From: Exiguobacterium sp. s122
Lineage (GTDB): Bacteria; Bacillota; Bacilli; Exiguobacteriales; Exiguobacteriaceae
Reading direction: 5' to 3'
DNA length: 64,000 bases
Assembly: GCF_018618475.1 (NCBI RefSeq)
Contig: NZ_JACSMD010000001.1
Coordinates: 682,001-746,000, forward strand
The position numbers were made by a program, and so were the translations under genes. Shown piece by piece: positions 42,841 through 53,125 of the stretch. Numbering within the stretch: position 1 is the stretch's first letter; the number at the start of each line of letters is the position of its first letter. The notes under the pieces were generated by a model. The model was not told the origin of the DNA, did not search any database, and worked only from the letters and a program-made list of their open reading frames with translations.

Positions 42841-42858
42841 TGAATCACTATTCATTCT
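42841..42858 (+). promoter_or_regulatory. FadR-type operator 2
   Basis: TGAATCACTATTCATTCT matches the FadR consensus at 16 of 18 positions. It lies in the fadN leader, 72 nt downstream of operator 1, just before the ribosome site. Confidence 0.75.
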
Positions 42859-42876
42859 CATTGAGGGGGGAACAAT

Positions 42877-45288
42877 ATGACGAGTCACATCGAACAATCA
42901 GCCGACCTCCGTTTGACGAGCAACATCCGTTTCGCGGTCGTCATCGGTTCAGGAGTAATGGGGGCGGGGATTGCGGCTCACTTGGCGAACGCGGGGATTC
43001 GTTCGCTCATGCTCGACATCGTACCACGAGAATTGACGGCGAAAGAGGAAGCGAAAGGACTGACGCTTGAATCACCAGAAGTACGGAACCGTATCGCCTC
43101 TGACAACCGTCAGAAGCTATTGAAACAAAATCCGGCGCCACTCGCGACACCGGAGCACGTAAGCTTCATCGATGTCGGGAACTTAGAGGATGATCTCGAA
43201 CGCTTGAAGGAAGCTGACTGGGTCATCGAAGTCGTCGTCGAGCGGCTCGATGTGAAGCAGCAACTATTCGAAAAGATCGCACCTTACATCCGTGAAGACG
43301 CGATCCTCAGCTCGAACACGTCCGGTATTTCAATCGAGGCGATGGCGAGCGTGTTGCCGGAAGGTTTGAAGACACGTTTTCTTGGGACGCACTTCTTCAA
43401 CCCGCCACGCTACTTGAAACTGCTTGAATTGATTCCGACGGAAAAGACAGGGCGTCCGGTCATCGACTTCATGGCCCGTTTCGCTGAAGACCGTCTCGGG
43501 AAAGGCGTCGTCGAAGCGAAAGACACGCCAAACTTCATCGGGAACCGTATCGGTACGTACGGTCTCCTCGTCACGTTCGAAGAGATGCTCAAGCAGAACG
43601 CTTCAATCGGTGAGATGGATTCAATCACCGGACCGCTCATCGGCCGACCGAAATCAGCAACGTTCCGCACGCTCGACGTCGTCGGAATTGACACGTTCGT
43701 CCACGTCGCCGGAAACGTTTATGAGACGCTCGAGTCGGGCGAAGAGAAGGACACGTTTGACGTCCCGACGGAAATGAAGACGCTCGTCGAGAAGGGCTGG
43801 GTCGGACAGAAAGCCGGCCAAGGCTTCTATAAGAAAGACGGCAAAGTCATCCAAGAACTCAATCTCCAAACGTTTGAGTACGAACAATTGAAAGCGATTA
43901 CAGGTCCAGAACTCGACCAAATCAAGTCGCTCCCGGGCTCGAAAGCGAAGTTGAAAGGCGCAATCTTGAACAAAGGACGCATCGGGCAACTTCTTTGGCC
44001 GGTGACGGCGAAGACACTCGTCTACTCGGCTCGCCTCACGGGGGAGATCAGCGATACGATCGTCGCGATTGACGATGCCATGAAATGGGGCTTCGGCTGG
44101 AAGTTCGGTCCGTTCGAGACGTGGGACGCGCTCGGCGTCGAGAAATCGGTCGCGCGCATGAAAGAGGAAGGTTATGACGTCCCGGCTTGGATCGATGAGA
44201 TGCTCGCTGCCGGACACACTTCCTTCTATAAAGGGGACCAGTATTACGACAAAGCGTCTCAGACGTACGTTGAGAAGACCGTCAACCCGAAAGAAGTGAA
44301 GCTCGCACCGCTCGCCAAGTCGAACGGGGTCGTCCTCGAGAACGGTGGGGCACGCCTTATCGATATCGGCGACGATGTCGTCGCGCTCGAGTTCACGTCA
44401 CCGAACAATGCGATCGGGGTCGACATCATGCAGATGATCGAACAGTCAATCGACCTCGTCGAGACCGACTTTAAAGGACTTGTCCTCGCTAATGACGGCA
44501 AGAATTTCTGTGTCGGGGCTAACCTCGCGATGATGCTCATGGAAGCGGAAGATGAGAACTGGTACGAGCTCGACTGGATCATCAATAAGTTCCAACAAGT
44601 CGTCCAAAAGATTCGCTACGCTGCTCGCCCGGTCGTCGTCGCGCCTTACGGCATGACGCTCGGAGGCGGGACGGAAATCAGCTTACCGGCCGCTCGCATG
44701 CAGACGGCGCTTGAGACATATATGGGCCTCGTCGAAGTCGGAGTCGGCCTCATCCCAGGCGGAGGCGGCAACGTTAATACGTATCGCCGCTTATTAGAGC
44801 AAACACCGAAGGCGCTGCAAAACATCGAGAAAGCGGCCCAACAAACGTTTGAGAACGTCGCGATGGCGAAAGTGTCGAAGTCGGCGTATGACGCGAAGAC
44901 ACTCGGGTATCATCGTCCGGTCGACGGCATCTCGATGAACCGTGACCACTTGACGTATGACGCAAAACAGACGGTGCTCGGCCTTTATGACGGCTACACG
45001 GCACCGGTGCGAGAGAAGTTACCGGTCGTCGGACAGACGGGGAAAGCGACGCTTGAACTGGCGGCGTTTGAGATGTTCTATGGCGGCTACATTTCTGAGC
45101 ACGACTTGAAGATCGCGAAAAAACTCGCCCACGTCATTAGCGGCGGTGATTTGGCATACGGTACGATGGTCGACGAGCAGTACTTCCTCGACATCGAGCG
45201 CGAGGCGTTCTTAAGCCTCATCGGGGAGCCGAAGTCGCAACAACGGATGCAACATATGCTCGTTAAAGGCAAACCACTTCGGAACTGA
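42877..45288 (+). CDS. fadN: 3-hydroxyacyl-CoA dehydrogenase / enoyl-CoA hydratase
   Basis: An 803-residue bifunctional beta-oxidation enzyme. The N-terminal NAD-binding domain begins [20 protein letters not shown]; the dehydrogenase motif SSNTSGISI and [17 protein letters not shown] (catalytic His) follow, then a second 3HCDH region. The crotonase/enoyl-CoA hydratase half is C-terminal ([40 protein letters not shown]). This dehydrogenase-first order is that of B. subtilis FadN (YusL). The start ATG 42877 lies behind GAGGGGGG. First gene of fadNAE under FadR-type operators. Confidence 0.95.
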   Translation: MTSHIEQSADLRLTSNIRFAVVIGSGVMGAGIAAHLANAGIRSLMLDIVPRELTAKEEAKGLTLESPEVRNRIASDNRQKLLKQNPAPLATPEHVSFIDVGNLEDDLERLKEADWVIEVVVERLDVKQQLFEKIAPYIREDAILSSNTSGISIEAMASVLPEGLKTRFLGTHFFNPPRYLKLLELIPTEKTGRPVIDFMARFAEDRLGKGVVEAKDTPNFIGNRIGTYGLLVTFEEMLKQNASIGEMDSITGPLIGRPKSATFRTLDVVGIDTFVHVAGNVYETLESGEEKDTFDVPTEMKTLVEKGWVGQKAGQGFYKKDGKVIQELNLQTFEYEQLKAITGPELDQIKSLPGSKAKLKGAILNKGRIGQLLWPVTAKTLVYSARLTGEISDTIVAIDDAMKWGFGWKFGPFETWDALGVEKSVARMKEEGYDVPAWIDEMLAAGHTSFYKGDQYYDKASQTYVEKTVNPKEVKLAPLAKSNGVVLENGGARLIDIGDDVVALEFTSPNNAIGVDIMQMIEQSIDLVETDFKGLVLANDGKNFCVGANLAMMLMEAEDENWYELDWIINKFQQVVQKIRYAARPVVVAPYGMTLGGGTEISLPAARMQTALETYMGLVEVGVGLIPGGGGNVNTYRRLLEQTPKALQNIEKAAQQTFENVAMAKVSKSAYDAKTLGYHRPVDGISMNRDHLTYDAKQTVLGLYDGYTAPVREKLPVVGQTGKATLELAAFEMFYGGYISEHDLKIAKKLAHVISGGDLAYGTMVDEQYFLDIEREAFLSLIGEPKSQQRMQHMLVKGKPLRN

Positions 45289-45307
45289 CAAAAGGGGGAT
45301 TTCACAG

Positions 45308-46480
45308 ATGAGGGAAGCAGTCATCGTGGCCGGCGCACGGACGCCGGTCGGAAAAGCAAAACGGGGGTCGTTCCGAAACGTCCGCTCGGATGAACTTGCA
45401 GGTTACGCGATTAAAGCGACGCTCGAGCGGTCCGGCTACAAAGGACCGATTGACGACGTCATCATGGGCTGCGCGATGCCGGAAGCCGAACAAGGGATGA
45501 ACATCGCTCGTTACGCAGCCGTCCGCGGCGGTTTGTCTCACGAAGTACCGGCCATCACAATCAACCGCTACTGTTCGTCGGGCTTACAAGCAATCGCCGA
45601 CGCGGCAGCGAAAATCATGATCGGCCAGGCGACGGCTGTCATCGCCGGGGGCATGGAGTCGATGAGTCTCGTGCCGATGGGCGGACATGTTATTCGACCG
45701 AACCCGAATATTATGGAGACGGCACCGGAGTACTACATGAGCATGGGGCACACGGCCGAACGAGTCGCGGCGGAATACAATATCTCGCGTGAAGACCAAG
45801 ATTTGTTCGCCATCGACAGCCATCAAAAAGCAGCTGCCGCGATTGCGGGGGGTAAGTTCGAGGAAGAAATCGTCCCAGTGACGGTCATCGAACACGTCCT
45901 CGGTGAAGACGGGAAAGTCGCGGAACGTGAAGTCGTCGTCAAACATGATGAAGGCGTCCGTGCCGACTCGACTGTCGAAGCGCTCAGCAAGTTGCGCCCA
46001 GCTTTCAAAATCAAAGGCTCGGTGACGGCGGGGAACGCGTCCCAAGTATCAGACGGCGCAGCGGCCGTACTCGTCATGGAACGTGAAGAAGCGGAGCGGC
46101 AAGGATTGAAACCGATGGCGAAGTTCCTTTCGTTCGCGGTCGGCGGGGTTCGGCCGGAAGTGATGGGAATCGGTCCGGTCGTCGCCATCCCGAAAGCGCT
46201 CGAGATGGCGGGTGTGAAACTCGAAGAAGTCGGATTGTTCGAGTTGAACGAGGCGTTCGCGAGTCAATCGCTTGGCGTCATCCGCGAACTCGGTATCGAC
46301 CCGTCGAAAGTGAACGTGAATGGGGGGGCAATTGCTCTCGGCCACCCACTCGGCTGTACGGGCGCGAAACTTTCGGTCTCGATCTTGCACGAGATGAAGC
46401 GACGTAACGAAAAGTATGGGGTTGTGACGATGTGCATCGGCGGCGGTATGGGTGCTGCTGGCGTCTTCGAATTACTATAA
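45308..46480 (+). CDS. fadA: Acetyl-CoA acyltransferase (thiolase)
   Basis: A 390-residue thiolase releasing acetyl-CoA from 3-ketoacyl-CoA. Motifs: nucleophilic Cys in [15 protein letters not shown] (about residue 90), GGMESMS, the NEAFASQ motif, [16 protein letters not shown] (His) and the C-terminal [13 protein letters not shown] (second Cys). ATG 45308 follows AAAGGGGGAT. It is 19 nt after fadN and 13 nt before fadE, in the order of B. subtilis yusLKJ. Confidence 0.96.
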   Translation: MREAVIVAGARTPVGKAKRGSFRNVRSDELAGYAIKATLERSGYKGPIDDVIMGCAMPEAEQGMNIARYAAVRGGLSHEVPAITINRYCSSGLQAIADAAAKIMIGQATAVIAGGMESMSLVPMGGHVIRPNPNIMETAPEYYMSMGHTAERVAAEYNISREDQDLFAIDSHQKAAAAIAGGKFEEEIVPVTVIEHVLGEDGKVAEREVVVKHDEGVRADSTVEALSKLRPAFKIKGSVTAGNASQVSDGAAAVLVMEREEAERQGLKPMAKFLSFAVGGVRPEVMGIGPVVAIPKALEMAGVKLEEVGLFELNEAFASQSLGVIRELGIDPSKVNVNGGAIALGHPLGCTGAKLSVSILHEMKRRNEKYGVVTMCIGGGMGAAGVFELL

Positions 46481-46493
46481 GGGGGAATGGACA

Positions 46494-48278
46494 ATGGAAC
46501 GGACAGAACACGAATTGATTAAAGGCGGTAGCTTCGTCATCGACGCACTCGACGCGGAGCGTCTCTTCACACCGGAAGACTTCTCGGACGAGCACAAGAT
46601 GATTGGCGACACGACGGCGAGCTTCGTCGACGACCGTGTCATGCCGGTGCTTGGACGCATCGAGAAACATGAGTTCGATCTCTCGGTCGAGCTGTTGAAA
46701 GAAGCAGGTGAGCTCGGACTCCTCGGTGCGGACGTGCCAGAAGAGTACGGCGGCTATCAGCTCGATAAAATCTCGTCATCGATCATCACGGAACGGTTCG
46801 CAAAAGCGCGTTCGTTCGCCCTCAGCTATGGCGCACACGTCGGCATCGGAACTCTCCCGATCGTCTTCTTCGGGACAGAGGAGCAAAAGCATAAATACTT
46901 GCCGAAGCTCGCGACCGGGGAATGGATTGCCGCCTATGCGCTCACAGAGCCAGGCTCAGGGTCGGACGCGCTCGGTGCGAAAGCGACGGCCGTCTTGAAC
47001 GAGGCTGGCACGCACTACGTGTTGAACGGCGAGAAGCAATGGATCACGAACGCCGGTTTTGCGAACGTATTCGTCGTCTACGCGAAAATCGACGGCGACA
47101 AGTTTAGTGCCTTCATCGTCGAGCGTGACTTCAACGGTGTCTCGACAGGGGCCGAAGAACAGAAGATGGGCATCAAAGGCTCATCGACACGGACGCTCAT
47201 CCTAGAAGACGTTGAAGTTCCGGTCGATAACCTTCTCGGGGAAATCGGCAAAGGGCACGTCATCGCCTTCAACATCTTGAACGTCGGACGTTACAAACTC
47301 GCCGTCGGTGCAGTCGGTTCGTCAAAACGCGCGTTCGATCTTTCAGTCCAGTACGCGAACGAGCGCAAACAGTTCAAGACGCCAATCAGCCAGTTCCCGC
47401 TCATCCAAGAAAAACTCGCGACGATGGCGGCGAACATTTATGCGATGGAGAGCTCGGTCTACCGGACGGGCGGTTTGTTCCAGGACAGCCTCGACGCCCT
47501 CGGCGACGACAACATGCGAGACGGTTCGAAAGTCGCACAAGCGATCGCCGAATACGCAATCGAGTGTTCACTCAATAAAGTGTTCGCCTCGGAGACGTTC
47601 GACTACGTCGTCGACGAAGCGGTCCAAATCCACGGCGGTTACGGCTTCATGACAGAATATGAAGTCGAGAACTTGTACCGTGACTCGCGCATCAACCGCA
47701 TCTTCGAAGGGACGAACGAGATTAACCGCTTGATCGTGCCGGCAACCCTTCTCAAAAAAGCGATGAAAGGTGATTTGCCGCTCCTCGCAGAAGCACAAAA
47801 GCTCCAAAAAGAGCTCATGAGCTACATGCCGCAAGAACTCGACGGCACGCCGCTCGCGCGTGAGAAGATGCTTCTATCGAACATGAAGAAAATCAACTTG
47901 ATGATCGCAGGGACAGCCGTCCAAAAGTATCAACAAAACCTCCAAAACGAGCAAGAGATTCTCGCGAAGGTTGCCGATATCATCAGCGCCATCTACGCGC
48001 TCGAGGCAGCAATCGCCCGGACGGACAAAGCGATTGCCCGTACCGGCGCCGAGAAGAACCAGCAGAAAGTCCGCTATACGGAAATCTTCGCCGAGCAAGT
48101 GTTCAAACAAGTCGAACTCATGGCGAAAGAAGTGTTGTACGCGGCAGCGTCTGGCGACGAGCAGCGCATGCTTCTGTCCGCGATGAAGAAGTTCAGCCGT
48201 TATCAGCCAATCAACGTCATCGGCACGAAGCGGGAAGTCGCGGCGAACTTGATCAAAGCGAACAAGTTTATCGTCTAA
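46494..48278 (+). CDS. fadE: Acyl-CoA dehydrogenase
   Basis: A 594-residue flavoprotein catalysing the first step of beta-oxidation. It shows the FAD-binding [20 protein letters not shown] and the [17 protein letters not shown] segment, the FERKQF-like [12 protein letters not shown], the [20 protein letters not shown] motif (split by quotation) and [11 protein letters not shown]. Its C-terminal extension (about 170 residues beyond the usual 380-residue core) is typical of the FadE/YusJ group. ATG 46494 follows AAGGGGGA. Last gene of the fad operon, followed by a terminator. Confidence 0.95.
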   Translation: MERTEHELIKGGSFVIDALDAERLFTPEDFSDEHKMIGDTTASFVDDRVMPVLGRIEKHEFDLSVELLKEAGELGLLGADVPEEYGGYQLDKISSSIITERFAKARSFALSYGAHVGIGTLPIVFFGTEEQKHKYLPKLATGEWIAAYALTEPGSGSDALGAKATAVLNEAGTHYVLNGEKQWITNAGFANVFVVYAKIDGDKFSAFIVERDFNGVSTGAEEQKMGIKGSSTRTLILEDVEVPVDNLLGEIGKGHVIAFNILNVGRYKLAVGAVGSSKRAFDLSVQYANERKQFKTPISQFPLIQEKLATMAANIYAMESSVYRTGGLFQDSLDALGDDNMRDGSKVAQAIAEYAIECSLNKVFASETFDYVVDEAVQIHGGYGFMTEYEVENLYRDSRINRIFEGTNEINRLIVPATLLKKAMKGDLPLLAEAQKLQKELMSYMPQELDGTPLAREKMLLSNMKKINLMIAGTAVQKYQQNLQNEQEILAKVADIISAIYALEAAIARTDKAIARTGAEKNQQKVRYTEIFAEQVFKQVELMAKEVLYAAASGDEQRMLLSAMKKFSRYQPINVIGTKREVAANLIKANKFIV

Positions 48279-48284
48279 CAGTAG

Positions 48285-48322
48285 AGAAGGGTCGGCCGGA
48301 CGCGGTCGACCCTTTCTTTTTC
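48285..48322 (+). terminator. Terminator of the fad operon
   Basis: GAAGGGTCG pairs with CGACCCTTTC around a GC-rich loop, followed by TTTTTCTT. Confidence 0.88.
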
Positions 48323-48361
48323 TTCATGACTCCCGGTACAATGAGTTCAGGAGGGATGTTC

Positions 48362-49090
48362 ATGAGACGCGAAGACTTACTTGAACGGATGGACGCGATT
48401 GGCCGCTCGGTTGCAGCATGTGACGGGACGCTCCTCTTGCTCGCACTCGGCTCAATCGGCCTTGAGACGGACCGGCTCGACGACTATTCCGACCTCGACT
48501 TCTTTCTCATCGTCGAGGACGGACAGAAAGCCCGCTTCATCGATGAATTGGATTGGCTCGAAGTCGCACCGCTCGCTTACCAATTCCAGAATACGAAAGA
48601 CGGGCATAAGGTCATGTATGCAGACGGCATCTACGGCGAATTCGCCGTCTTCGAGCTTCATGAGATGGCGTCCATCGCTTACACGCCAGGACGGATCATT
48701 TGGCAACGAGACGAGGCGCTTGAGACGTTCGCGACACCGAAAATCAGCATACAGCCAACGGCTGCCGCTTACTGTTATGAAGAGGCGCTGACGAATCTGT
48801 ATGTCGGCCTGCTCCGTGAGCGGCGAGGGGAACGGCTCGCAGGATTTGAGCTCATTCAAGTCGCGGCCGTCACGAACGTGTTGAAGGCAAACGGGGAGGC
48901 GAGTGACCCGTTCAATCCGACTCGGCGCGTAGAAGTGCAACGGCCGGAGATGATTGTATTCCTCGAGCAAGCGGTCCTCGGATATGGGCGGTCCGTCGAA
49001 GCGGCGGAAGCGATTTTGGTATACATTGCAGAACGCCATCCGGTCAACGCGACGTTGAAGCAAGAAATCGAGCGCTTGCTTCGGGCGTGA
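48362..49090 (+). CDS. Nucleotidyltransferase-fold protein of unknown function
   Basis: A 242-residue protein whose N-terminal part carries a nucleotidyltransferase-like signature: LGSIGLETDRLDDYSDLDFFLIV, giving GS, then D-x-D (SDLDF), as in the Pol-beta/AadA-like superfamily. The rest is helical (YCYEEALTNLYVGLLRERRG) with an AadA-like C-terminal bundle. A minimal or drug-modifying role cannot be told from sequence. ATG 48362 follows AGGAGGGA; upstream frame extension covers the fad terminator and is rejected. It stands as a single gene. Confidence 0.7.
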   Translation: MRREDLLERMDAIGRSVAACDGTLLLLALGSIGLETDRLDDYSDLDFFLIVEDGQKARFIDELDWLEVAPLAYQFQNTKDGHKVMYADGIYGEFAVFELHEMASIAYTPGRIIWQRDEALETFATPKISIQPTAAAYCYEEALTNLYVGLLRERRGERLAGFELIQVAAVTNVLKANGEASDPFNPTRRVEVQRPEMIVFLEQAVLGYGRSVEAAEAILVYIAERHPVNATLKQEIERLLRA

Positions 49091-49136
49091 AGTGTTTGAG
49101 ACGAGTATGCTACATTAACAGAAGAGGTGATGAATC

Positions 49137-49490
49137 ATGGTGACACTATACGGCTATCCACCGTGCAGTACATGTAAAAAAGCAGAGAAGTGGTTGAAAG
49201 AGAACGACGTGGCTTATACATACGTCCATATCGTCGAGGCGACGCCGTCGAAAGACGAGTTGGCCGAGCTGTGGAAACAGTCCGGACTCCCGCTTAAAAA
49301 GTTTTTCAATACGAGCGGACAAGTGTATCGCAACGAAGGCATTAAAGATCAGCTACCGAACTTATCAGAAGACGAACAACTCGAGCTCCTCGCAAGCAAT
49401 GGTATGCTTTTGAAGCGTCCGATTGTAACGGATGGGGAAAAATCGACGGTCGGATTTTCGGAAAAGTCGTTTACAGACGTTTGGGGCTAA
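49137..49490 (+). CDS. ArsC/Spx-family protein (YusI-like)
   Basis: A 117-residue thioredoxin-fold protein of the arsenate reductase/Spx family. It begins VTLYGYPPCSTCKKAEKWL, giving the CxxC redox motif, and has LKRPIVTDG near the end, the family KRP motif. In B. subtilis the equivalent yusI lies next to yusH (gcvH), as here. Arsenate reduction is not implied; the substrate is unknown. GAGGTGATG lies upstream of the ATG. Confidence 0.88.
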   Translation: MVTLYGYPPCSTCKKAEKWLKENDVAYTYVHIVEATPSKDELAELWKQSGLPLKKFFNTSGQVYRNEGIKDQLPNLSEDEQLELLASNGMLLKRPIVTDGEKSTVGFSEKSFTDVWG

Positions 49491-49538
49491 GTGCTATAAT
49501 ACACGTGTGAGTCTAATTTATTTGAGGGGGAAGTTAGG

Positions 49539-49922
49539 ATGAGCAAAGTACCTGCCAATTTACGTTATTCAAAAGAACACGAATGGGTTGAAGTGAACGG
49601 AAGTGTGGCCCGCATCGGGATCACGGACTTCGCACAGAGCGAACTCGGGGACATCGTCTTTGTCGAACTTCCTGAAGTCGGGGGCACGATTCTAATCGAT
49701 GAGCCGTTCGGTTCGGTCGAATCGGTCAAGACGGTATCGGAACTCTACGCACCGGTCTCTGGTAAAATCACAGCGGTGAACGAGTCGCTCGCGGATTCGC
49801 CAGAACTCGTGAACGAAGCACCGTTTGAAGGCGCTTGGATGATTGAAGTCGAATTGAACGACACGTCTGACGTGGAAAAACTCATGTCGAGCGAAGAATA
49901 CGAAGCGATGATTCAAGGGTAA
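49539..49922 (+). CDS. gcvH: Glycine cleavage system H protein
   Basis: A 127-residue lipoyl carrier. The lipoylation hairpin is [19 protein letters not shown] with the modified Lys in SVKTVS. In Bacilli GcvH shuttles the methylamine group in glycine cleavage and also relays lipoyl groups to other complexes. The gene is separate from other gcv genes, as in B. subtilis (yusH). A promoter TTACAG (49471-49476), 18 nt, TATAAT (49495-49500) lies at the end of the preceding gene; AGGGGGAAG precedes the ATG. A strong terminator follows. Confidence 0.96.
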   Translation: MSKVPANLRYSKEHEWVEVNGSVARIGITDFAQSELGDIVFVELPEVGGTILIDEPFGSVESVKTVSELYAPVSGKITAVNESLADSPELVNEAPFEGAWMIEVELNDTSDVEKLMSSEEYEAMIQG

Positions 49923-49928
49923 TAGAAA

Positions 49929-49962
49929 GGCCGGTTTCTCTTTTGAGAAGCCGGCCCTTTTT
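49929..49962. terminator. Convergent terminator after gcvH
   Basis: GGCCGGTTTCTC pairs with GAGAAGCCGGCC around TTTT, followed by six T. It separates gcvH from the minus-strand PTS gene. Confidence 0.93.
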
Positions 49963-51015
49963 TCATTCGAAGTCGAGACGATAATGTTCCGGACGGATGA
50001 GCGGCGTCCGGTTGAACAGCTTGAAGAAGAAAATACCGAGCGCAATCGGAATGAGACCGAACAAGACGATGACGAGCAAGACGTTGAAGAGCGCAAAACC
50101 GCCTGGCATCAGATGAAGCGCGTTGACTGGTCCGATCAGTCCCGAAACACCGAACCCGGCACTAATCGGGGTCCCTTCGATGCGGAGGATACCAGCGAGC
50201 GCACCGAGAATGGCCGCATTTGCGAGCACCGGTAGCATCATCACGGGGCGACGGATGAAGTTCGCCATCTGAATCTTTGGTGAACCGAGGAAGTGGGCGA
50301 TCGACGTGCCGGTCGCATTCATCTGCCAGCCGGCAATCGCGAGACCGAAACCGGCTGCGACGACACCGAGATTGGCCGCCCCGGCCGCAACGCCGGATAA
50401 ACTGATTGCCGTAGCGATCCCGACCGTCGAGATGGGAGAGACGATGATGAGCGAGAACGCCATCGCGATCAAGATGCCCATAACGACCGGTTGCAGTTCC
50501 GTCATCGTCATGATGATCGTCCCAATGTACGTCGTGATTTGGGAGATGTATGTAAGAAGAAACGAGCCAATACCACCGGCGACGACGATGACCGTCATCG
50601 GCAACACGAGCACGGTGTATGTCTTCAAGCGCGGTGACAGCTGCATGACGAGATACGTCGCAAGAGCCGCCGTCACACCGGCCGTGATGACATCGCCGAT
50701 GCCCGCCATGAGGAATGCACCTTCCTCGATGCGGATGGCGCCGCTTCCGACGTGTGTCGCGATTCCGATCGTCCCGGCCTCGAGCGCCGTACGCCCGAAC
50801 TGCATGGCGACCGCGACACCGATAATGACCGGGAGGAGACGCATCGCAATCGTCGTGGCGTCTAAGATGAATTGGAGCGACGGAAAATACGGTAAGATGG
50901 CTTTCGTCAATTCACCGAGCAATGCGCTCGGAATAAGGGCAATCAAAATGGCAAGGCTGAGTCCGTTCAATACGTTCATTAAGAACTGTTTTCCGGTAAG
51001 TCGTTCTTCCGTCAT
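49963..51015 (-). CDS. PTS EIIC-like sugar transporter (PTS_EIIC_2 family)
   Basis: A 350-residue polytopic membrane protein with about ten helices. It resembles the stand-alone EIIC_2 family: MNVLNGLSLAILIALIPSAL at the start, GIATHVGSGAIRIEEGAF, ISTVGIATAISLSG and GPVNALHLMPGG. These proteins lack fused EIIA/EIIB domains and their substrate is unknown; a true PTS role is not certain. It is read alone on the minus strand, toward gcvH. Its ribosome site is GAAGAAG upstream of ATG 51015. Confidence 0.8.
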   Translation of the reverse strand: MTEERLTGKQFLMNVLNGLSLAILIALIPSALLGELTKAILPYFPSLQFILDATTIAMRLLPVIIGVAVAMQFGRTALEAGTIGIATHVGSGAIRIEEGAFLMAGIGDVITAGVTAALATYLVMQLSPRLKTYTVLVLPMTVIVVAGGIGSFLLTYISQITTYIGTIIMTMTELQPVVMGILIAMAFSLIIVSPISTVGIATAISLSGVAAGAANLGVVAAGFGLAIAGWQMNATGTSIAHFLGSPKIQMANFIRRPVMMLPVLANAAILGALAGILRIEGTPISAGFGVSGLIGPVNALHLMPGGFALFNVLLVIVLFGLIPIALGIFFFKLFNRTPLIRPEHYRLDFE

Positions 51016-51199
51016 GTCTTCTTCACCTATCCTTCTCTTTTACTGTTATGTACAAAAGCGTTAAAGTTATTGACCATACTATGCTTCTTTTAAGCACACG
51101 TCAACCAGAAAAATGGGAGTATTCAGAATTTTTTCGAAACGAGCACAACTTTTGAATGTGGAGCGGATGCTTCTTATAATCGGTAGAGAGGTGAGAAAC

Positions 51200-51457
51200 A
51201 TGGTGACAGACGGATTGTTATATATATACGCCCCGATGTGTGGTACATGCGCCGTGGCGGAACGAATGCTTACGGTCGTGGAGGCGATTGACCCGAAACT
51301 TGAGATTGAAAAGCGGGATGCGAACTTTATTCCAAAAGAGCTGGAGACGTATCAAGTGATGAGTGTCCCGGCGCTCTTAAAGCTTGAAAATGGTCGAGTG
51401 ATCGACCGGATGTATGCCTTTCATAACGTGCAACACGTCCTTTCCTTCGTCCAATGA
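51200..51457 (+). CDS. Thioredoxin-family protein (YusE-like)
   Basis: An 85-residue thioredoxin-fold protein: LLYIYAPMCGTCAVAERML holds the CGTC redox motif, MSVPALLKL the cis-proline. ATG 51200 follows AGAGGTGAG; TTGAAT (51152-51157), 17 nt, TATAAT (51175-51180) is a clear promoter just upstream, which excludes the longer frame from 51113. The B. subtilis equivalent yusE also lies between gcvH and metN. Redox partner unknown. Confidence 0.85.
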   Translation: MVTDGLLYIYAPMCGTCAVAERMLTVVEAIDPKLEIEKRDANFIPKELETYQVMSVPALLKLENGRVIDRMYAFHNVQHVLSFVQ

Positions 51458-51498
51458 CGGAGGAAAATGAGAATAATCTGAAAATTTTAAATAATCAG

Positions 51499-51845
51499 TT
51501 GACACAGAAAGTTCACGAATGTTATATTCATTACAACATCTTACTTGAACACAAAAATAGGACGCGATTCACTCGCAATCAAGACGTTCAGACCTCGCCG
51601 AACCATTCGCTTACGCGATTTAATGTGGGCCTTCCCTTCGATTGTCCCCCAAAAAAATCAAGCGAAGGAACATAGACCGCGTAGCCGTTCGGTACATGTC
51701 AGGATTGGGTGATTGACGGATGATATCCCCCATATTAAGGATGAATGCTCTGATCGGGCAAAAGAGGTTCATCTATGGGTTGTCCTTCCTGTGACTCAAG
51801 GTGCTACGTTCTGTGTCGTCTTCGGACGGCACCTTTTTTTATTTT
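51499..51845 (+). ncRNA. Candidate structured RNA between yusE-like gene and S-box
   Basis: A promoter-like TTGACA (51499-51504), 18 nt, TATATT (51523-51528) is followed by about 260 nt without a credible gene and a strong terminator (AAGGTGC 51798-51804 with GCACCTT, inner CGTC-TTCG-GACG, then T run). The ends can pair: CTTGA and CAC at 51544-51552 with GTG and TCAAG at 51791-51800. Inner hairpins include CCTTCG-TTG with CAA-CGAAGG (about 51633-51670) and GATGAA with TTCATC (about 51741-51772). It does not show tmRNA, SRP, RNase P or T-box hallmarks. It could also be a long 3' untranslated region. Family unknown. Confidence 0.4.
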
Positions 51846-51861
51846 TTTTAAGAAAAATAGT

Positions 51862-51890
51862 TTGACATAAAAATAATGTGTCGCTATGAT
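51862..51890 (+). promoter_or_regulatory. Promoter of the metNPQ operon
   Basis: TTGACA (51862-51867), 17-nt spacer, TATGAT (51885-51890). Transcription would start just ahead of the S-box aptamer. Confidence 0.88.
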
Positions 51891-51912
51891 AAAGCTAATC
51901 GAAAATACAACA

Positions 51913-52076
51913 CTCTTATCAAGAGAGGCTGAGGGACTGGCCCTATGACGCCCAGCAACCGCGGAGCAATCCGAAATGGTGCTAATTCCAGCAAGGTGTA
52001 TACCTTGGAAGATGAGAGCAATCGTTGTCCGTACCGATAAAGTACGCACGTTTGCTCAAACGTGCGTACTTTTTTT
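51913..52076 (+). promoter_or_regulatory. SAM-I (S-box) riboswitch with terminator
   Basis: The aptamer runs 51913-52018. P1 pairs CTCTTATC (51913-51920) with GATGAGAG (52011-52018). Conserved S-box cores are present: AGAGAGGCTGAGGGACTGGCCC, here cited in parts, GACGCCCAGCAACC, GGTGCTAATTCCAGCAAGG and TTGGAAGATGAGAG. Behind it, AAGTACGCACGTTTG pairs with CAAACGTGCGTACTT (52039-52070), followed by T run: the transcription terminator. When S-adenosylmethionine is bound, the terminator forms and metNPQ is off. Confidence 0.96.
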
Positions 52077-52096
52077 GTTGTCAGGAGGGAAAGGGA

Positions 52097-53125
52097 TTGA
52101 TTCAACTACGCAATGTGGCCAAATGGTTCGACACGAAAAACGGTCGAGTCCAGGCGGTCGATGATGTGTCGCTTACAATCGAAAGCGGCGAAATTTTTGG
52201 AATTATCGGATATTCAGGGGCAGGGAAGTCGACACTCATTCGACTCCTTAACCGGCTCGAGTCACCTTCGAGCGGCACGATCGAGGTGGCCGGGAGTGAA
52301 TTGACGAAGCTGAGTCCAAAAGAGTTACGAGGGGTTCGCAAAAACGTCTCGATGGTGTTCCAACACTTCAATCTACTCTGGTCGCGCACGGTCGCTGAAA
52401 ACATCAGCTTCCCGCTCGAACTCATCGGTGTACCAGCAAGCGAGCGGAAACGCCGCGTCACCGAACTCGTCGAACTCGTCGGGCTCGCCGGACGTGAAGA
52501 CAGTTACCCATCACAGCTATCGGGTGGTCAAAAGCAGCGAGTCGGGATTGCCCGTGCGCTCGCTACAAATCCAGAAGTGCTCCTCTGCGATGAAGCGACG
52601 AGCGCGCTCGACCCGAAGACGACCGACTCGATTCTTGAGTTACTCGTCGACATCAACAAAAAGCTCGGTTTGACAATCGTGCTCATCACGCACGAGATGC
52701 ATGTCATCCAAAAGATTTGCCATCGCGTCGCAGTCATGGAAGCAGGGAAAGTCGTCGAGATCGGGCAAGTTGCCGACGTGTTTCAACATCCGGAACAACC
52801 GATCACAAAAGAGTTCGTCAAACAAATCGGGGCGGTCGACGACATGTCGCTCACGTTCGAGCATTTGAAGGCGCGCTATCCGAGCGGTCAAATCGTCAAG
52901 CTCAAGTTCTTGAACGAGACGGCCGAACAGCCGATTCTCTCAGACGTCTTGAAGACGCATGATATCGGCTTCAACATCATCGGCGGGAACGTGACGCAGT
53001 CGCAAGTCGGCGCGCTCGGAACGCTATTTATTCAACTGATCGGAGAGCCGGCTGAAGTCGAGCGGGCCATCGCCTCAATCCGATCACAGGCAGTGGAAGT
53101 GGAGGTGGAGAACGATGTTTCCTAA
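52097..53125 (+). CDS. metN: Methionine ABC transporter ATP-binding protein
   Basis: A 342-residue ATPase for methionine uptake. Walker A GIIGYSGAGKSTLIRLLNRL, signature SQLSGGQKQRVGIARAL, Walker B VLLCDEATSALDP, then the C-terminal NIL/ACT-like regulatory domain (about 265-342) that senses intracellular methionine. The start is TTG 52097: AGGAGGGA is 7 nt upstream and the protein begins MIQLRNVAKWF. Longer frames would start inside the S-box terminator. It overlaps metP by 11 nt. Controlled by the upstream S-box. Confidence 0.96.
   Translation: MIQLRNVAKWFDTKNGRVQAVDDVSLTIESGEIFGIIGYSGAGKSTLIRLLNRLESPSSGTIEVAGSELTKLSPKELRGVRKNVSMVFQHFNLLWSRTVAENISFPLELIGVPASERKRRVTELVELVGLAGREDSYPSQLSGGQKQRVGIARALATNPEVLLCDEATSALDPKTTDSILELLVDINKKLGLTIVLITHEMHVIQKICHRVAVMEAGKVVEIGQVADVFQHPEQPITKEFVKQIGAVDDMSLTFEHLKARYPSGQIVKLKFLNETAEQPILSDVLKTHDIGFNIIGGNVTQSQVGALGTLFIQLIGEPAEVERAIASIRSQAVEVEVENDVS

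Noticed and set aside
51454-51675. A 73-codon frame overlapping the thioredoxin stop
   Set aside because: Its first third contains a TTGACA/TATATT promoter and it has no recognisable composition or motif; it lies in the proposed structured RNA.
51499-51845. T-box leader for the methionine operon
   Set aside because: No T-box core sequence is seen, and a separate promoter and S-box stand between it and metN.
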